The notes: generated by a model from the sequence alone, not told the origin. 64,000 nt of DNA from Pseudomonas sp. B28(2017) (GCF_002113025.1 NZ_NEJH01000015.1:1-64000); one strand, 5' to 3'; numbered from the stretch's first letter, positions 11,801-20,900 are shown. Numbers and translations: made by a program.

Positions 11801-13537
11801 GACGGTCTCGGTCAACATCGAGTGACCGAAGCGGTACACCACGTGGGCGAACTCGGCGAGGATTGCCGGGTTGATCGAGGTGTCATACCCGCTGGGCGCA
11901 AGGAACTCGTCGACCTGAGGCTGAATGGTCCGCGCGAACTCCTCGAACACCAGGTGCTGGTACTGCATCTCGGTGCCGAACTTGGCAGCCTGGAACAGGC
12001 GTTCGCCGTCCCACACCAGCGCCGCGATCCCGGCGGGGGTAGTCGGTATCGCGGTCACGTCGTCAACCAGCCACTCGTTGAGGAAGGCCAGGTCACCGGA
12101 TGCCAGGATGGTGTCCTTGGACTGTTGGACCAGGCGGTTGTGCTCGGAGTGGAACACATGGTGCACGGTGGTCAGGCCGATGTTCTCGTTGACCCGGCCG
12201 TCGCCGGCAATGTAGTGGGCGTCGAGCAGTTCATTGTCATAGGTCAGGTTGTTGCCGCCTGGGCCAACGGGCTGTGCATTGCCAACAAGGGTATCGCCAT
12301 CCGCCTGTAGAACCCCGCCGACGACTACCGGAGCGGCATTGTGGGCGATGTCGTCGAGGAAACCATGCCCGGTGCTCACGGCGTTGGCCAGGCTGATCGG
12401 AGCAGCCCGGTTGCCTTCGACCAGCTGAGTCACGTCATCAGCGGTCCCGGCGATGCCGTCGGCACCGTTACTGATACGAATCACCACCTGCGGCATGCCG
12501 TTCGGCCCACGGATGAAGTTGCCATACGCATCGGTTGCCAGCAGCGGCACGTTGTGTACATCGGCGTCAGTCAGGTCGATGCCGAGAATGTCACGGGCCT
12601 GGGCCTTGACCACCTTCCAGGTCGCCATGCCGCCATTTTCGCCGCTGCCATCATCGGCAGTGCCGAACTTGCCATCGGCGCCGAGATCGCGGTTGGTAAT
12701 CAAGCGCCCTGTTGCAACGGGATCGCCTGCCGCGTTGAGGGTGTACTCACGCAGGAACACCTGATGCGACGGGTGCGAGCTGTAGGTCTGGCTCTGGTCG
12801 ACGAACGGCGAGGTGGTGTTGGGCTGGCCATCATCGGTCGTGCCCAGTATTCCATCCGCGCCGGCGGTACGCACCGCACGTGGCAGCACCATGAAGTTGG
12901 TTGGGCTGCCCGGTACGAACAGCGGATCGTCCGGTTGCAGCGGAATGAACACGAAGTCGGTAGCGCTCTTGGTGACCAGGTCGAGACCGTGGTCGAAGAA
13001 CTGGCCGAAGAAGGTCATCCACGAGTTGAAGCTGGCGGTCAGGCCGACGTCCGGCGACACGTTGGGCATGAAGAACACGTCCTTGTCATCGGCCGTGCCG
13101 AACACGCCATCCAGCCCGGGGCTGGTGACTATCTGTACGCCATCCTTGAGCACATCGTCGTTACCCACCGTGCCGAAGTTGAGCACACCGTCCAGGCCGG
13201 GGTCGAAAGCTGCGGCATAGGCCGCCGGGTTGTTGGCGGTCTGGTCGACGATCAGGTTACTGATAATCCGTGGTTGCGGATCGGTCACCGACCCTGTCCC
13301 GGCGTATGCCGGCGATAGAAAGGAAGGGTCAAGCAGGCGCGGGAAGGCATTGTCCGCGGCGCCAAACTCGCTCTGGCCGGTGACCAGGTTGTTGAAGCTG
13401 CCATCGACAGTACGCAGGCCGAATGGGACCTGAGCGTTGGGAAGCAAATCAATGAGGCTTGCGCCGTCGGCATTCGCTTCTGCAATAAAGATTTGTTTGA
13501 GGATGAACTCCAGATCCGACTTGCTGAAATTGGCCAT
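2888..13537 (-). CDS. Giant secreted RTX protein with two animal-type haem peroxidase domains (copy A)
   Basis: A 3549-residue protein starting MANFSKSDLEFILKQIF; the start at 13537 is chosen because the equivalent Met is conserved in copy B. Domain order: peroxidase 1 (about 1-920), RTX Ca-binding nonapeptides (GGxGxD type, about 930-1100), an Ig-like linker with a YIWQ motif (about 1370-1500), peroxidase 2 (about 1520-2440), more RTX repeats (to about 2620), another linker, a C-terminal array of four ~82-residue repeats, and a tail ending DFILAT. Each peroxidase keeps the animal haem peroxidase signature: distal His in FFGQFFDHGLDL (near 183 and 1706), catalytic Arg and haem-linking Glu in AGDGRVNEN (near 448 and 1971), proximal His in FRFGHSML or YRFGHSML (near 572 and 2097). 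There is no Sec signal; the acidic-hydrophobic tail is typical of PrtD/AprD-type type I export. The architecture resembles MopA-type Mn(II)-oxidising peroxidases; the true substrate is unknown. Confidence 0.88.
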   Translation of the reverse strand: MANFSKSDLEFILKQIFIAEANADGASLIDLLPNAQVPFGLRTVDGSFNNLVTGQSEFGAADNAFPRLLDPSFLSPAYAGTGSVTDPQPRIISNLIVDQTANNPAAYAAAFDPGLDGVLNFGTVGNDDVLKDGVQIVTSPGLDGVFGTADDKDVFFMPNVSPDVGLTASFNSWMTFFGQFFDHGLDLVTKSATDFVFIPLQPDDPLFVPGSPTNFMVLPRAVRTAGADGILGTTDDGQPNTTSPFVDQSQTYSSHPSHQVFLREYTLNAAGDPVATGRLITNRDLGADGKFGTADDGSGENGGMATWKVVKAQARDILGIDLTDADVHNVPLLATDAYGNFIRGPNGMPQVVIRISNGADGIAGTADDVTQLVEGNRAAPISLANAVSTGHGFLDDIAHNAAPVVVGGVLQADGDTLVGNAQPVGPGGNNLTYDNELLDAHYIAGDGRVNENIGLTTVHHVFHSEHNRLVQQSKDTILASGDLAFLNEWLVDDVTAIPTTPAGIAALVWDGERLFQAAKFGTEMQYQHLVFEEFARTIQPQVDEFLAPSGYDTSINPAILAEFAHVVYRFGHSMLTETVDRFDPAFNPLLTNPANPDSQLGLIAAFLNPLAFAGSGVTADQAAGAIVRGVTRQVGNEIDEFVTEALRNNLLGLPLDLPSLNLARGRDTGIPTLNEARREFYAMTGDSQLKPYISWADLADSLKHPESLVNFIAAFGTHTSITSATTLADKRAAALALVLGGAGSPADRLDFLNSTGIYANVTTAGKDGVLGTADDQTGVTVTGVDDIDFWVGGLAEEKMPFGGMLGSTFNFVFETQMEALQNGDRFYYLSRTAGLNFGTELENNSFAKLIMLNTDVTHLSNTVFLTPTFTLEVNQASQFTGLGVDGRADPTGGIMINGVEVVPLVIRDNPDTVGPDTNYLQYTGEDHIVMGGTAGNDIIISGEGDDTLYGDAGDDVLEGGAGNDAVLGGAGDDIISDSFGDNRLEGNAGNDVIVVGSMLAAGNLILGGDGQDFIITTEDISTTFGGQGDDFILGAKTNLPPTGNEGDDWIEKGTQDGAPGDNFSPLLNDDVIGNDIFVGGGGFDEMIGEGGDDIFVGSDAQDKMDGMSGFDWVTYKNDKVGVTVDLSLAALAQPHGNAPNQNAGVFNPVGASPASILDRFAEVEGLSGSSFGDVLKGDDVDAVTIINHGGTTGSALTNVALIRGLAQFLADAGLPTTGFATGNIILGGNGSDLIEGRGGDDLIDGDKWINVRIAVYAAGDVNHTGPEIASFDSMVDMIPFMLDRTYNPGQLKAVREIMPGTSTGGAAFDTAIYSGIASEYTVTVDDRGTADLADDVYTVTDSVAGRDGTDTLLHIERLQFADTQQVLVPGQNAQPVGRPTLSDGNGGAITVGDTLTVSVAGVRDANNVAPGNPQGFITNSSVSYIWQFEATPGSGVFEDIILLPAGDLAFQSADGTAFKVSPDLAGLSLRVKAIYQDGHGTTEILFSTPTTAVAPGAPVTPTAAVPVVDATAGGPGLHMVRSDLNFILDQIKIAEAEASGQSILSLIPNIRSPLGLRAVDGSNNNLMNLNGNNHTEFGAADNVFPRLTDPVFNPAEGGTSYTQTSGLVIDSQPRTISNLIVDQTANNPAAYATAFDPGLDGVLNFGAVGNDDVLKDGVHIVASPGLDGQFGTADDHDVYFFENTTADAGLSAPFNAWMTFFGQFFDHGLDLVTKGGSGTVFIPLQPDDPLFVPGSPTNFMVLTRATNLPGPDGVLGTADDIHEHTNTTTPFVDQNQTYSSHPSHQVFLRGYELNAAGEPVATGRLITNRDLGADGTFGTADDLEIGGMATWKVVKAQARDILGINLTDADIDSGPLLATDAYGNFIKGANGFPQVVIRVNNGADGIAGTADDVTTLVEGDPANPVNLVNAVRTGHAFLNDIAHNAVPVSVGGVLQADADTDIGNAQPVGPGGNNLTYDNELLDAHYIAGDGRVNENIGLTAVHAIFHSEHNRLVQQTKDTVLDSGDVAFLNEWLLNPVAALPTTQAEFDALVWNGERLFQAAKFGTEMQYQHLVFEEFARTIQPNVDLFFAPTQVYDVDLDPSIVAEFAHTVYRFGHSMLTETVDRYDIDFNVVGDPASANPDQQLGLIAAFLNPLAYAASGVSPEDATSAIVRGVTRQTGNEIDEFVTEALRNNLLGLPLDLPAINIARGRDVGIPSLNAIRRDIYSQTGDTQLKPYNSWVDLVQHLKHPESLINFIAAYGTHDTITAATTLADKRAAALALVLGGAGAPADRLDFLNSTGAFANVTLAGRDGVLGTADDLKNVTVTGVDAIDLWIGGLAEQKTPFGGMLGSTFNFVFENQLEKLQDGDRFYYLERTSGLSMNAELESNSFAKLIMANTSATHLPGLVFSDPTFYLEVDPGKQFNEGLLAADPLGPNLAQVVFRDNPLTVGLDTNYIRYSGEEHIVLGGTDGADILISSDGDDTVWGDGGNDRIDGGNGNDQLRGGAGDDIITDTGGDDNIQGGDGNDVLHGGNGINLIIGGFGNDFIVTGEDASEAIGGQGNDFILGSKANEQDMGNEGDDWIEKGTSDGAPGDNFDPLGNDPVIGNDVFVGGNENDKFNGEGGDDIMVGSLGFGDRYIGGSGYDWATFKDLAQGVTIDYSDRFFDVPVQPGSGASALVRFDIMEGLSGSSHGDFLRGDNEDATSLPTAGATGSVLTNISLIDGLAGLLPVGATFFDGGNIILGGSGSDLIEGRGGNDIIDGDKWLNVRISVRENADGTGAEIATFDSMEPMVQAMLNGTYNPGQLVIVREILTGTDNFDTAVFSGNFSEYSVAVDGNTVIVTDLVAGRDGVDRLTGIERLQFADQARPSGVGTALNSGPVGRLAILDATTGARTDASVAGQLLRVSDQSVRDTDNVSAANPTGAVTGPVAYYWQVERAAGSGVFEDITFFAAGEVSRATGATYRVADDVAGLNIRVRAVYQDARGTLEIVDSSGNNAPTAGPTILGVAFPDQVLTADTSTIIDVDGLSNPQFTFQWQETNGVTFVDIVGATASTFTLGLAQVGDQVRVVVSYVDDFGTAESIASDATAPVAAGDVFVGTAGVDIWTGTSGDDIASGGAGNDILSGLGGNDLLNGDADNDVLIGGGGADTMAGGDGNDVYEVTDVGDVVTELAGAGSDEVWTSLASYTLSANVENLYFGGSGNFAGTGNVLGNNILGGAGNDILIGAGGADTMVGGGGSDIYEVTEAGDVVIELAGAGNDTVWTSLASYTLGANVENLFFGGSGNFAGTGNVLGNTIAGGAGNDVIIGAGGADTMVGGDGSDIYEATDAGDVVIELAGAGIDTVWTSLANYSLGANVENMFFGGSGNFSGSGNVLDNTLVGGAGNDVLIGGAGADTMVGGAGNDVYEVTDLGDVVGENAGGGNDTVWTSLASYTLGANVENLFFGGSGNFAGTGNALGNNIVGGAGNDVLIGGGGNDVMSGGFGNDTFVFAAAGFGNDTILNFGASLAAEQDLLNVTGLGITSATFAANVSITADGADTVVGFGADSIRLVGVSSAAVDQTDFILAT
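3190..4180 (-). repeat. C-terminal ~245-bp coding repeats of peroxidase A
   Basis: Four tandem in-frame copies, each encoding a stretch like YEVTDAGDVV...VWTSLASYTLGANVEN, then FFGGSGNFAGTGN and an RTX turn GGAGND. Differences between copies are mostly silent or conservative. They extend the Ca-binding beta-roll ahead of the secretion tail. Confidence 0.8.
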
Positions 13538-13900
13538 TTTGGATTGCCCTCGATCTATTTGGGTAAAGGCACGGGACGAGAGAATCCGCCCGCGCCAAGT
13601 CAAGTGCTGGCTTGCGCAGTTTGTTGGTTATGTTTGTTTGCGAGAGATCTGGCGTTACCCGGGACCCGGGATACGCGCCTGGAATTCGCGTAGCGAATTG
13701 CTCGCCGGTCGATCAGGCAGAGCGGATTCGAGCCCTGGGCGGGTCATGGAATCGGGAAGTGAAGGCGAACGTCCTGGACAGCCCCTTCCCTCTGCAAAAG
13801 CACGAAATGATCGACATGATTCTGCTCCTCCCCGGGAAATCACCGCACCTTGCATTGCCAAAACGATGGCAAGCTTCAGGCGGGTGAGCCCCGCGATAAC

Positions 13901-13973
13901 TAAGACTAAAGTTCCATAGCAATTCTTTGTCAATATTACGTCGCTAAAACAGACGACTGGTCCTTTAGTCTTA
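13901..13973. promoter_or_regulatory. Paired inverted operator-like motifs, copy A
   Basis: TAAGACTAAAG at 13901-13911 and its exact reverse complement CTTTAGTCTTA at 13963-13973, centres 62 bases apart. Both are kept unchanged in copy B with identical spacing. The left arm covers the -10 of the peroxidase promoter; the right arm faces the ATPase gene. They are candidates for a regulator that serves both directions. Confidence 0.6.
13905..13933 (-). promoter_or_regulatory. Probable sigma-70 promoter of peroxidase A
   Basis: On the minus strand TTGACA (13933-13928), 17 bases, TTTAGT (13910-13905). The consensus -35 with a weaker -10 that lies inside the inverted motif suggests regulated transcription. 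The same promoter is present in copy B. Confidence 0.5.
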
Positions 13974-14211
13974 CAACTGGCTGTTTTTAAACGACATATA
14001 GGCTGTTGAGTGCAGGTATAGAGCGAAATGTTATTTCGGATTGTTACTCCGCCACCTACGCTGCTGCATAAGGGAGCAACGCAGTGATTTCGCAAGACCC
14101 TCCATCCATAGAGCGACCAGCCTGCGTGCCCATAAGCTGTTGAAGGAACTACGTTTATCGTTAGCTGTTGCGCCACAAGGGCAACCGGCTTTTCGAAGTG
14201 GGAGAACCAAC

Positions 14212-14731
14212 ATGCCCAAGCAGTCGAGCATCCGTTCCGAACTGGCCGACGCGCTCTTTCGCCTGCGCCGCAGTTTTTACACACTGGCGGGGTTCAGCGG
14301 TGTGATAAACGTCATGATGTTGACGCCAGCCGTTTATATGCTGCAGGTCCATGATCAAGCCCGGTCAGTCGCAACGTCACGACGCTGGCGATGTTGGCTG
14401 TTCTGGAGATTGGACTGTTCTTGCTGATGCCCACACTGGAAATGGTCCGCACCCGCGTACTGATCCGGGTCGGCAACTGCCTCGACATGGACCTCAACCG
14501 GCGCATTTTCACCGCGGCATTCGAGCGCAACCTGAGCCGCTGGCCGAAGCCAATCAGACCGCCCTCTCCTCCGCCCAATACGCCAACGACAACCTGCGCA
14601 ATGCCGAGGTCATCGAGGCCATGGGCATGCTGCCGTCGATCAGCAAGCGCTGGTACCTGAGCCATTTGCGCATTCTGGTTGGCGTCTGGCGCAAAGCTAT
14701 TGAAAAGAGCTATTTCACGCCGGAAAAATAG
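14212..14731 (+). pseudogene. Truncated type I secretion ATPase (decayed duplicate)
   Basis: Starts like the intact gene at 26130 (MPKQSSIRSELADALF) with the same ribosome site (GGGAGAACC). One base is missing near 14362 (GCCCGG against GCCCTGG), shifting the frame. About 216 bases are then lost at 14535-14541, where AGCCGC in both deletion ends leaves AFERNLSR joined to LAEANQ. A third, larger loss near 14676 joins RWYLSHLRIL directly to LVGVW, which in the intact gene lies about 150 codons further on, just after the Walker A motif. The copy therefore lacks Walker A and everything after LVGVW, including the signature motif and Walker B, and cannot work as a transporter. Confidence 0.85.
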
Positions 14732-14858
14732 AAGAACGTCTCCGATTATGCGAGAGCAGCTCGCAACGTCATGATCATCGCAATCGCTGCAAAACCTTGT
14801 CGATTCGGCCCTCACTGAATTCCCACACCGAATGCACTCATGAGGCAATTGAGTGGGA

Positions 14859-14888
14859 GGAAAAAGGGAGGGCATCCATTGCCCTCCC
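14859..14888 (-). terminator. Terminator after second peroxidase gene
   Basis: On the minus strand GGGAGGGCA, five-base loop, TGCCCTCCC, then TTTTTCC. It lies about 40 bases beyond the stop at 14928 and is the copy of the hairpin at 2811-2842. Confidence 0.75.
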
Positions 14889-14927
14889 TTCTTTTATTGC
14901 CCTCTTGCGACAGTACTGACCAAAACC

Positions 14928-17900
14928 TCAAGTGGCCAGGATGAAGTCCGTCTGATCAACGCCCGCGCTGTTGACACCCACAAGGCGGATGGAGTCCGCT
15001 CCGATCCCGACCACCGTGTCCGCCCCGTCTGCCGTTATGGTCAGGCTGGGAGCGAACGTCGCGCTGGTGATCCCCATCGGCCTGAGATCGAGCAAGTCGT
15101 GCCCTGTGCCCGGATTGGCCAAGAAGTTCAGGACCGTATCGTTGCCGAAACCCGCGGCACCAAACACGAACGTATCGTTGCCGGCCACGCCGCCACTCAT
15201 CACGTCGTTACCGCCAGCGCCGACGATGAAGTCGTCACCTGCCCCCCCCACGATCGTGTTGGCCAGCTCGTTGCCAGTGCCCACAAAGTTGCCACTGCCG
15301 CCGAAAAACAGATTCTCGACGTTGGCACCCAGGGTGTAGCTCGCGAGCGAGGTCCAGACGGTGTCGTTGCCGTCACCGAGGTTCTCGCCTACCACGTCCC
15401 CAAGGTCGGTGACTTCGTAGATATCGTTGCCGCCACCGCCGGCCATCGTATCGGCGCCTCCGTTACCGGTGAGGATGTCGTTACCCGCACCGCCCATAAG
15501 CGTGTTGACCAGCTCGTTGCCGGTACCCGCAAAGTTGCCGCTGCCGCCGAAAAACAGCTTGTCGACGTTGGCACTCAGGGTGTAGCTCGCGAGCGAGGTC
15601 CAGACTTCGTCGATGCCGCCACCGGCGAGCTCGATCGTCTGGTCCCCAGAGTCGGTGACTTCGTAGATATCGTTGCCGCCACCGCCGGTCATCATGTCGG
15701 CACCTGCGCCACCGATGAGGACGTCGTTACCCGCACCGCCCGCGATCTCGTTGTTGAGCACGTTGCCGTTGCCCGCGAAGTTGCCGCTGCCGCCGAAAAA
15801 CAGATTCTCGACGTCGGCTCCCAGGGAGTAGCTTGCGAGCGAGGTCCAGACCGTGTCGCCACCACCACCGGCGGCCTCAATCACCTGGTCCCCAAGGTCG
15901 GTGACTTCGTAGATATCGTTGCCGCCACCGCCGACCATCGTGTCGGCACCTGCGGCACCGATGAGGATGTCGTTACCCGCACCGCCCACGATCGTGTTGT
16001 CGAGCACGTTGCCGCCGCCCGCGAAGTTGCCGCTGCCGCCGAAAAACAGATTCTCGACGTCGGCACTCAGGGTGTAGCGCGCGAGCGAGGTCCAGACCTC
16101 GTCGATGCCGCCACCGGCGAGCTCGGTCACCACGTCCCCAGCGTCAGTGACTTCGTAGATATCGTTGCCAATACCGCCGGCCATCGTGTCGGCACCAAGA
16201 CCGCCGATGAGCACGTCATTGCCCTCGTCACCATTGAGGATGTCGTTGCCGCCCAAGCCGTTCAGGATGTCATTGCCAGCACCTCCGCTGGCAATGTCGT
16301 CGCCTGCCGTGCCGGTCCAGATGTCGACACCGGCGGTACCGACAAACACTTCACCGACCACTGTCGTTGCGGCAGAGATGACTCGCTCAAGCGTGCCGAG
16401 GCCATCGGTGAAACTAGCGACAACGCGAAGGCTCAATCCGACCTGCGCCTGAGTCGGCGTGAAGGTCGAGCCTGTCGCGCCGGCAATGTCCGTGAAGGGC
16501 ACGCCGATCCCCCCTACTTGCCACTGATGCGTGACCACCCCAACTCCGTTGGCGTCGGTGAACGCATCCGTGGCGGTCAGGGCCAAGCCTTCCGTCGGGG
16601 TCGTATCGCTGATCAGCACCGTGCCAACCGGCAGGAAGTTGGCGGGGCTGCCGCCGAGCGGCGCAGTTGGCGCGGTCGGCGCCGAGAATACGCTTTCCAG
16701 CACGCCGTGGCTGTCCTGATAGATGGCCCTGACGCGCAGCGCCAGTCCCAGCTCAGCCGCGGTCACCGTGAAGGTCGAGCCGGTCGCGGTTCCCAGTCCA
16801 CCGCCGAGCGCAATACCAATGTCGTCGAAGATACCGGTGCCCGGGTTCGTTTCGACCTGCCATACGAAGGCGATGGGACCGGTAATCTCAGTGCCTAGAG
16901 TGAGATTGTCGGCATCAGTGATGTCTGCCGCCGATACCGTCAACACTTGGCCAACGGCCGGCGTGCCATCGCTGATCCTCAGCAAGCCCACCGGCTCGGC
17001 GTTCAAGCCCGTCACCAGGACCTGCGTCTGATCGGCGAACTGCAGCCGCTCGATATTGCTGAGGGTGTCGATCCCGTCCCTGCCAACGACACTGTCGGTG
17101 ACCGTAACGGTGCCGTTGGCGTTCTGGACCACTGTGTAATCGGCCAGAAGACCGGTGTACAAGGCCGTATCGAAGGAATGGCCAGGGTTAAGGGGGTCAG
17201 GCGCATCCGTCAGGATCTCACGGACGGCGACGAGTTGGCCGGGGTTGTAAGTGCCGTTGAGCATGAGCGGCTCCAACTGGACCATGCTGTCGAACGTTGC
17301 GATCTCCGGCCCGGTACCATCGATGTTCTGCCGCACGCTGATACGTACATTGAGCCACTTGTCACCGTCGACCAGGTCATCGCCACCACCCGCTTCGATG
17401 ATGTCGCTGCCGCCGCCGCCGAGGATGATATTGCCGGCGGCGAACTGATCGTCTGCCGTGCCCACAATGCCGTCGAGGCCAGCAGCAGCGGCGCCGACGA
17501 ACGAGCGCAGGCCGCTGACCAGGTCGAAGTTGGTGAGCACGCTGCCCTGGGCACCGGCAGCCGCGATCACGGTGGCATCGGCATCATCGCCGCGCAGGAT
17601 GTCGCTGAAGTGCGATCCCGTCAGACCTTCCACCTGACGGAACCGAGCCACAGTTGCGGCCAACTCCGGCAGTGGCGGCGCGAGAGCGATATCGGCGAGG
17701 CCCAGGTCGACGGACACGCCGAACGGGTCGTCCTTGAAGCCGGCCCAGTCGTAACCGGAGCCACCCAGGTAACGGTCCCCCGCGCCGCCGTTGCCGAACA
17801 TGATATCGTCGCCGCCTTCGGCCATGAATCTGTCGGGCGAGCCGGTGCCGATGAAGATGTCGTTGCCGCGTATCGGGTCGAGCCCGTTCGGGTCGAAATT

Positions 17901-20900
17901 GTCGCCGGGAGCGCCATCGGCGGTTCCTCTCTCGATCCAGTCGTCACCTTCGTTACCCATCAGTTGTTCGTCGGCGACACTGCCCATGATGAAGTCGTCG
18001 CCCGCGCCGCCGAAGACCTCCGAGGAGTCCTCACCGGTGACGATGAAGTCCTTGCCGAAGCCGCCGAGGTTCAGGTTCAGGCCGTTGCCACTGTGGATGA
18101 CGTCGTTGCCGTCGCCACCGTGGATGGTGTCGTCGCCGCCCATGTCGCTGATGATGTCGTCACCATCGCCCCCGACGATGAAGTCGTTGCCGTTGCCACC
18201 CTCGAGGCGATCATTGCCGCCGTCGCCATAGAGCGTGTCGTCGCCGTCGCCAGAGATGAGAGTCTCATTGCCGGCCGCGCCACCGAGCACCACATGGTCT
18301 TCGCCGGTGTACTGCAGGTAGTTGGTATCGGCGCCGACCGTCGCGGGATTGTTCCGAATCACCAGCGGAACCAGGGCGCTGCCGCCGACAGGATCGGTAT
18401 TACCGGGCAGGTCGTCGACGGTGCCTACTATGCCGTCTGGACCTGCGATCACGCTCTCGTTGAACTGCCTGGTCGGGTCGACCTCAAGGGTAAAGGCCGG
18501 AGTCAAGAACATGACGGCCGGGAGATGGGTCGCATCGGTGTTGGCCATCACCAGTCTCGCGAACGAGTTGTTCTCCAACTCGGTGACGAAGTTTTGCCCC
18601 GCGTTGCGATCCAGGTAGTAGAAGCGGTCGGCGTTCTGCAGCTTCTCCATCTGGTTCTCGAACACGAAGTTGAAGGTCGAGCCGAGCATGCCGCCAAACG
18701 GCATTTTTTCCTCGGCGAGGCCGCCGATCCAGAGGTCGATGTTGTCCAGACCGGTGATGGTGACGCCGGTCGGGCCACTCGCCCAGGCGCCGGTGCTATT
18801 GAGGAAGTCCAGCCGGTCCGCCGGCTCGCCGGCGCCGCCCAACACCAGGAGAGAGGCCGCGGCGCGCTTCCCATCGAGCGTGGTGGCGCTGGTAATGGAG
18901 GCGTGCGTGCCATAGGCGGCGATGAAGTTGATCAGCGATTCCGGGTGCTTCAGGTGTTGCACCAAATCGGCCCAGCTGATGTAGGGCTTCAGGTTGCTGT
19001 CGCCGGTTGCGGTGAAGAACTCACGACGCGCCTCGTTCAGGGTCGGAAGCCCGGTATCACGGCCGCGCGCGATGTTGAGGGCGGGCAGGTCGAGCGGCAG
19101 GCCCAGCAAGTTGTTGCGCACCGCTTCGGTGACGAACTCATCGATCTCGTTACCGACCTGACGCGTCACGCCGCGGACGATGGCACCGGCCGCCTGCGCA
19201 GGGGTCGGGCCGCTGGCGGCAAACGCCAGCGGATTGAGGAAGGCCTGAATCAGGCCGATATCGCTCGAGACGAAGTTGGGGTCCAGCCGGTCGATGGTCT
19301 CGACCAGCATCGAGTGGCCGAGGCGGTAGACCGCGTGCGCGAACTCGGCGACGATCGCCGGGTCGATCTCGGTTTGATAATTCTGGTGTTCAGGAATGAA
19401 GGCATCGATGTTCGGCTGAATGGTACGCGCGAACTCTTCGAACACCAGGTGCTGGTACTGCATCTCGGTACCGAATTTCGCCGCCTGGAACAGGCGCTCT
19501 CCGTTCCAGTGCAGGGCAGCGATCTCAGCCGCGGTTGTTGGCAATACCAACAATTGGGCATCGGGCATCAGCCACTGGTTCAGGAAGTTGACATCGTTGG
19601 AGGCGATGGCCACATCCTTGGTGTGCTGGACCAGACGGTTGTGCTCCGAGTGGAAGATGGAGTGGACGGTGGTCAGGCCGATGTTCTCGTTGACCCGGCC
19701 GTCGCCGGCAATGTAGTGCGCGTCGAGCAGCTCGTTGTCGTAGAAGCCCGCGGCCACCGGGCCGCCCGCAACGGTGTCTACATCAGGCAGGAGCGCTGCG
19801 CCAGTCTGACCATCCACCGGAACGGCAGTGTGGGCGATATCGATGAGGAACTGGTGGCCGGTGCGCACGGCATTGACCAGGCTGATCGGCGCCGCCGGAT
19901 TACCCTCGACGAGAACATCATCGGCGGTATCCGGAATACCATCCGGGCCCGTCATCATGACCATCGGGAAGCCGTTCGGGCCCTTGATGAAATTGCCGTA
20001 GGCATCGGTGGCAAGCAGCGGCACGTTGTCGAAGTCGGCATCGGTAAGATCAATGCCAAGCAGGTCGCGCGCCTGCGCCTTCACCACTTTCCAGGTGGCC
20101 ATCCCACCGATTTCGACGTCGTCGGCAGTGCCGAACAGGCCATCGGCGCCCAGGTCACGATTGGTGATCAGCTTGCCGGTCGCCACCGGCGCGCCAGCGG
20201 CATTGAACTCGTAGGCGCGCAGGAACACCTGGTGCGAAGGGTGCGAGGTATAGGTCTGGTTCTGGTCGACGAACGGCGTGGTGGTGTTTGAAGCCTCGTG
20301 GATGTCGTCGGCGGTGCCAAGGATGCCATCGGGCCCGGGCAGGTTGGTGGCCCGCGTCAACACCATGAAGTTGGTCGGGCTACCCGGAACAAACAGCGGA
20401 TCGTCCGGCTGCAGCGGGATGAACACCGTGCCGCTGCCGCCCTTGGTCACCAGGTCGAGGCCGTGGTCGAAGAACTGACCGAAGAAGGTCATCCAGGTAT
20501 TGAACGGTGCGGACAGGCCCAGGTCCGGCGCCTGGTTAGGCATGAAAAAGGTCTGGAACGTCGTGCCGTCGGTACGGGTTCCAGTAACCACCTGCGCACC
20601 GTCCTTCAAGACATCGTCAACCGTGCCGAGGATGCCATCCAGGCCCGGATCGAACGTGGCCGCGACCGCCGCCGGGTTGGTGGCGGTGCTGTCGGCGATC
20701 AAATTGCTGATGGTGCGCGGCTGCGAGTCGTTCACCAGGCCGCTGGTCTGGGCGTAAGTGGTGCCCGCCTCCGCCGTATCGAACTGCGCCGGAACCAGTC
20801 GCGGGAAGATCGTGTCGGCTGCACCGAACTCGTTCTGACCCGTCACCAGGTTGTTGAACGACCCATCGACCGTGCGCAGGCCCATACCCACCCGTGCATT

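Larger units (their letters stand above)
13538..14211. promoter_or_regulatory. Divergent control region, copy A
   Basis: A 674-base region between the peroxidase start (minus) and the broken ATPase start (plus). It is highly similar to 25455-26129. It contains paired inverted motifs (13901-13973), a minus-strand promoter inside them, and a CCCGGGACCCGGG doublet near 13660. Short open frames on both strands are shared with copy B but show shifted ends and no coding signature, so I do not call genes. Confidence 0.6.
2811..14690. repeat. Duplicated segment, copy A (~12 kb)
   Basis: This stretch repeats, in the same order and orientation, the segment from 14859 onward: terminator hairpin, giant peroxidase gene on minus, divergent control region, then the 5' part of a secretion ATPase gene on plus. 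By eye the control regions are about nine-tenths identical, while the peroxidase genes differ more. Copy A is the degraded one at its right end, where the ATPase gene is broken by deletions. Confidence 0.85.

Noticed and set aside
8984..12310. 1108-codon plus-strand open frame inside peroxidase A
   Set aside because: It is antisense to a strongly coding, motif-rich gene. The peptide is a run of Val, Gly, Asp, His and Arg that mirrors Gly/Asp-rich repeats on the other strand, with no ribosome site or known motif.
13655..14284. Open frame shared by both divergent control regions (also 25630-26094)
   Set aside because: Ends and frames differ between copies through small insertions, and it overlaps promoter signals; conservation is explained by the duplication.
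16947..20291. 1114-codon plus-strand open frame inside peroxidase B
   Set aside because: Same antisense artefact as in copy A, caused by high-GC codon use; frames at 2756-4264, 14853-16898 and 21351-24044 are of the same kind.
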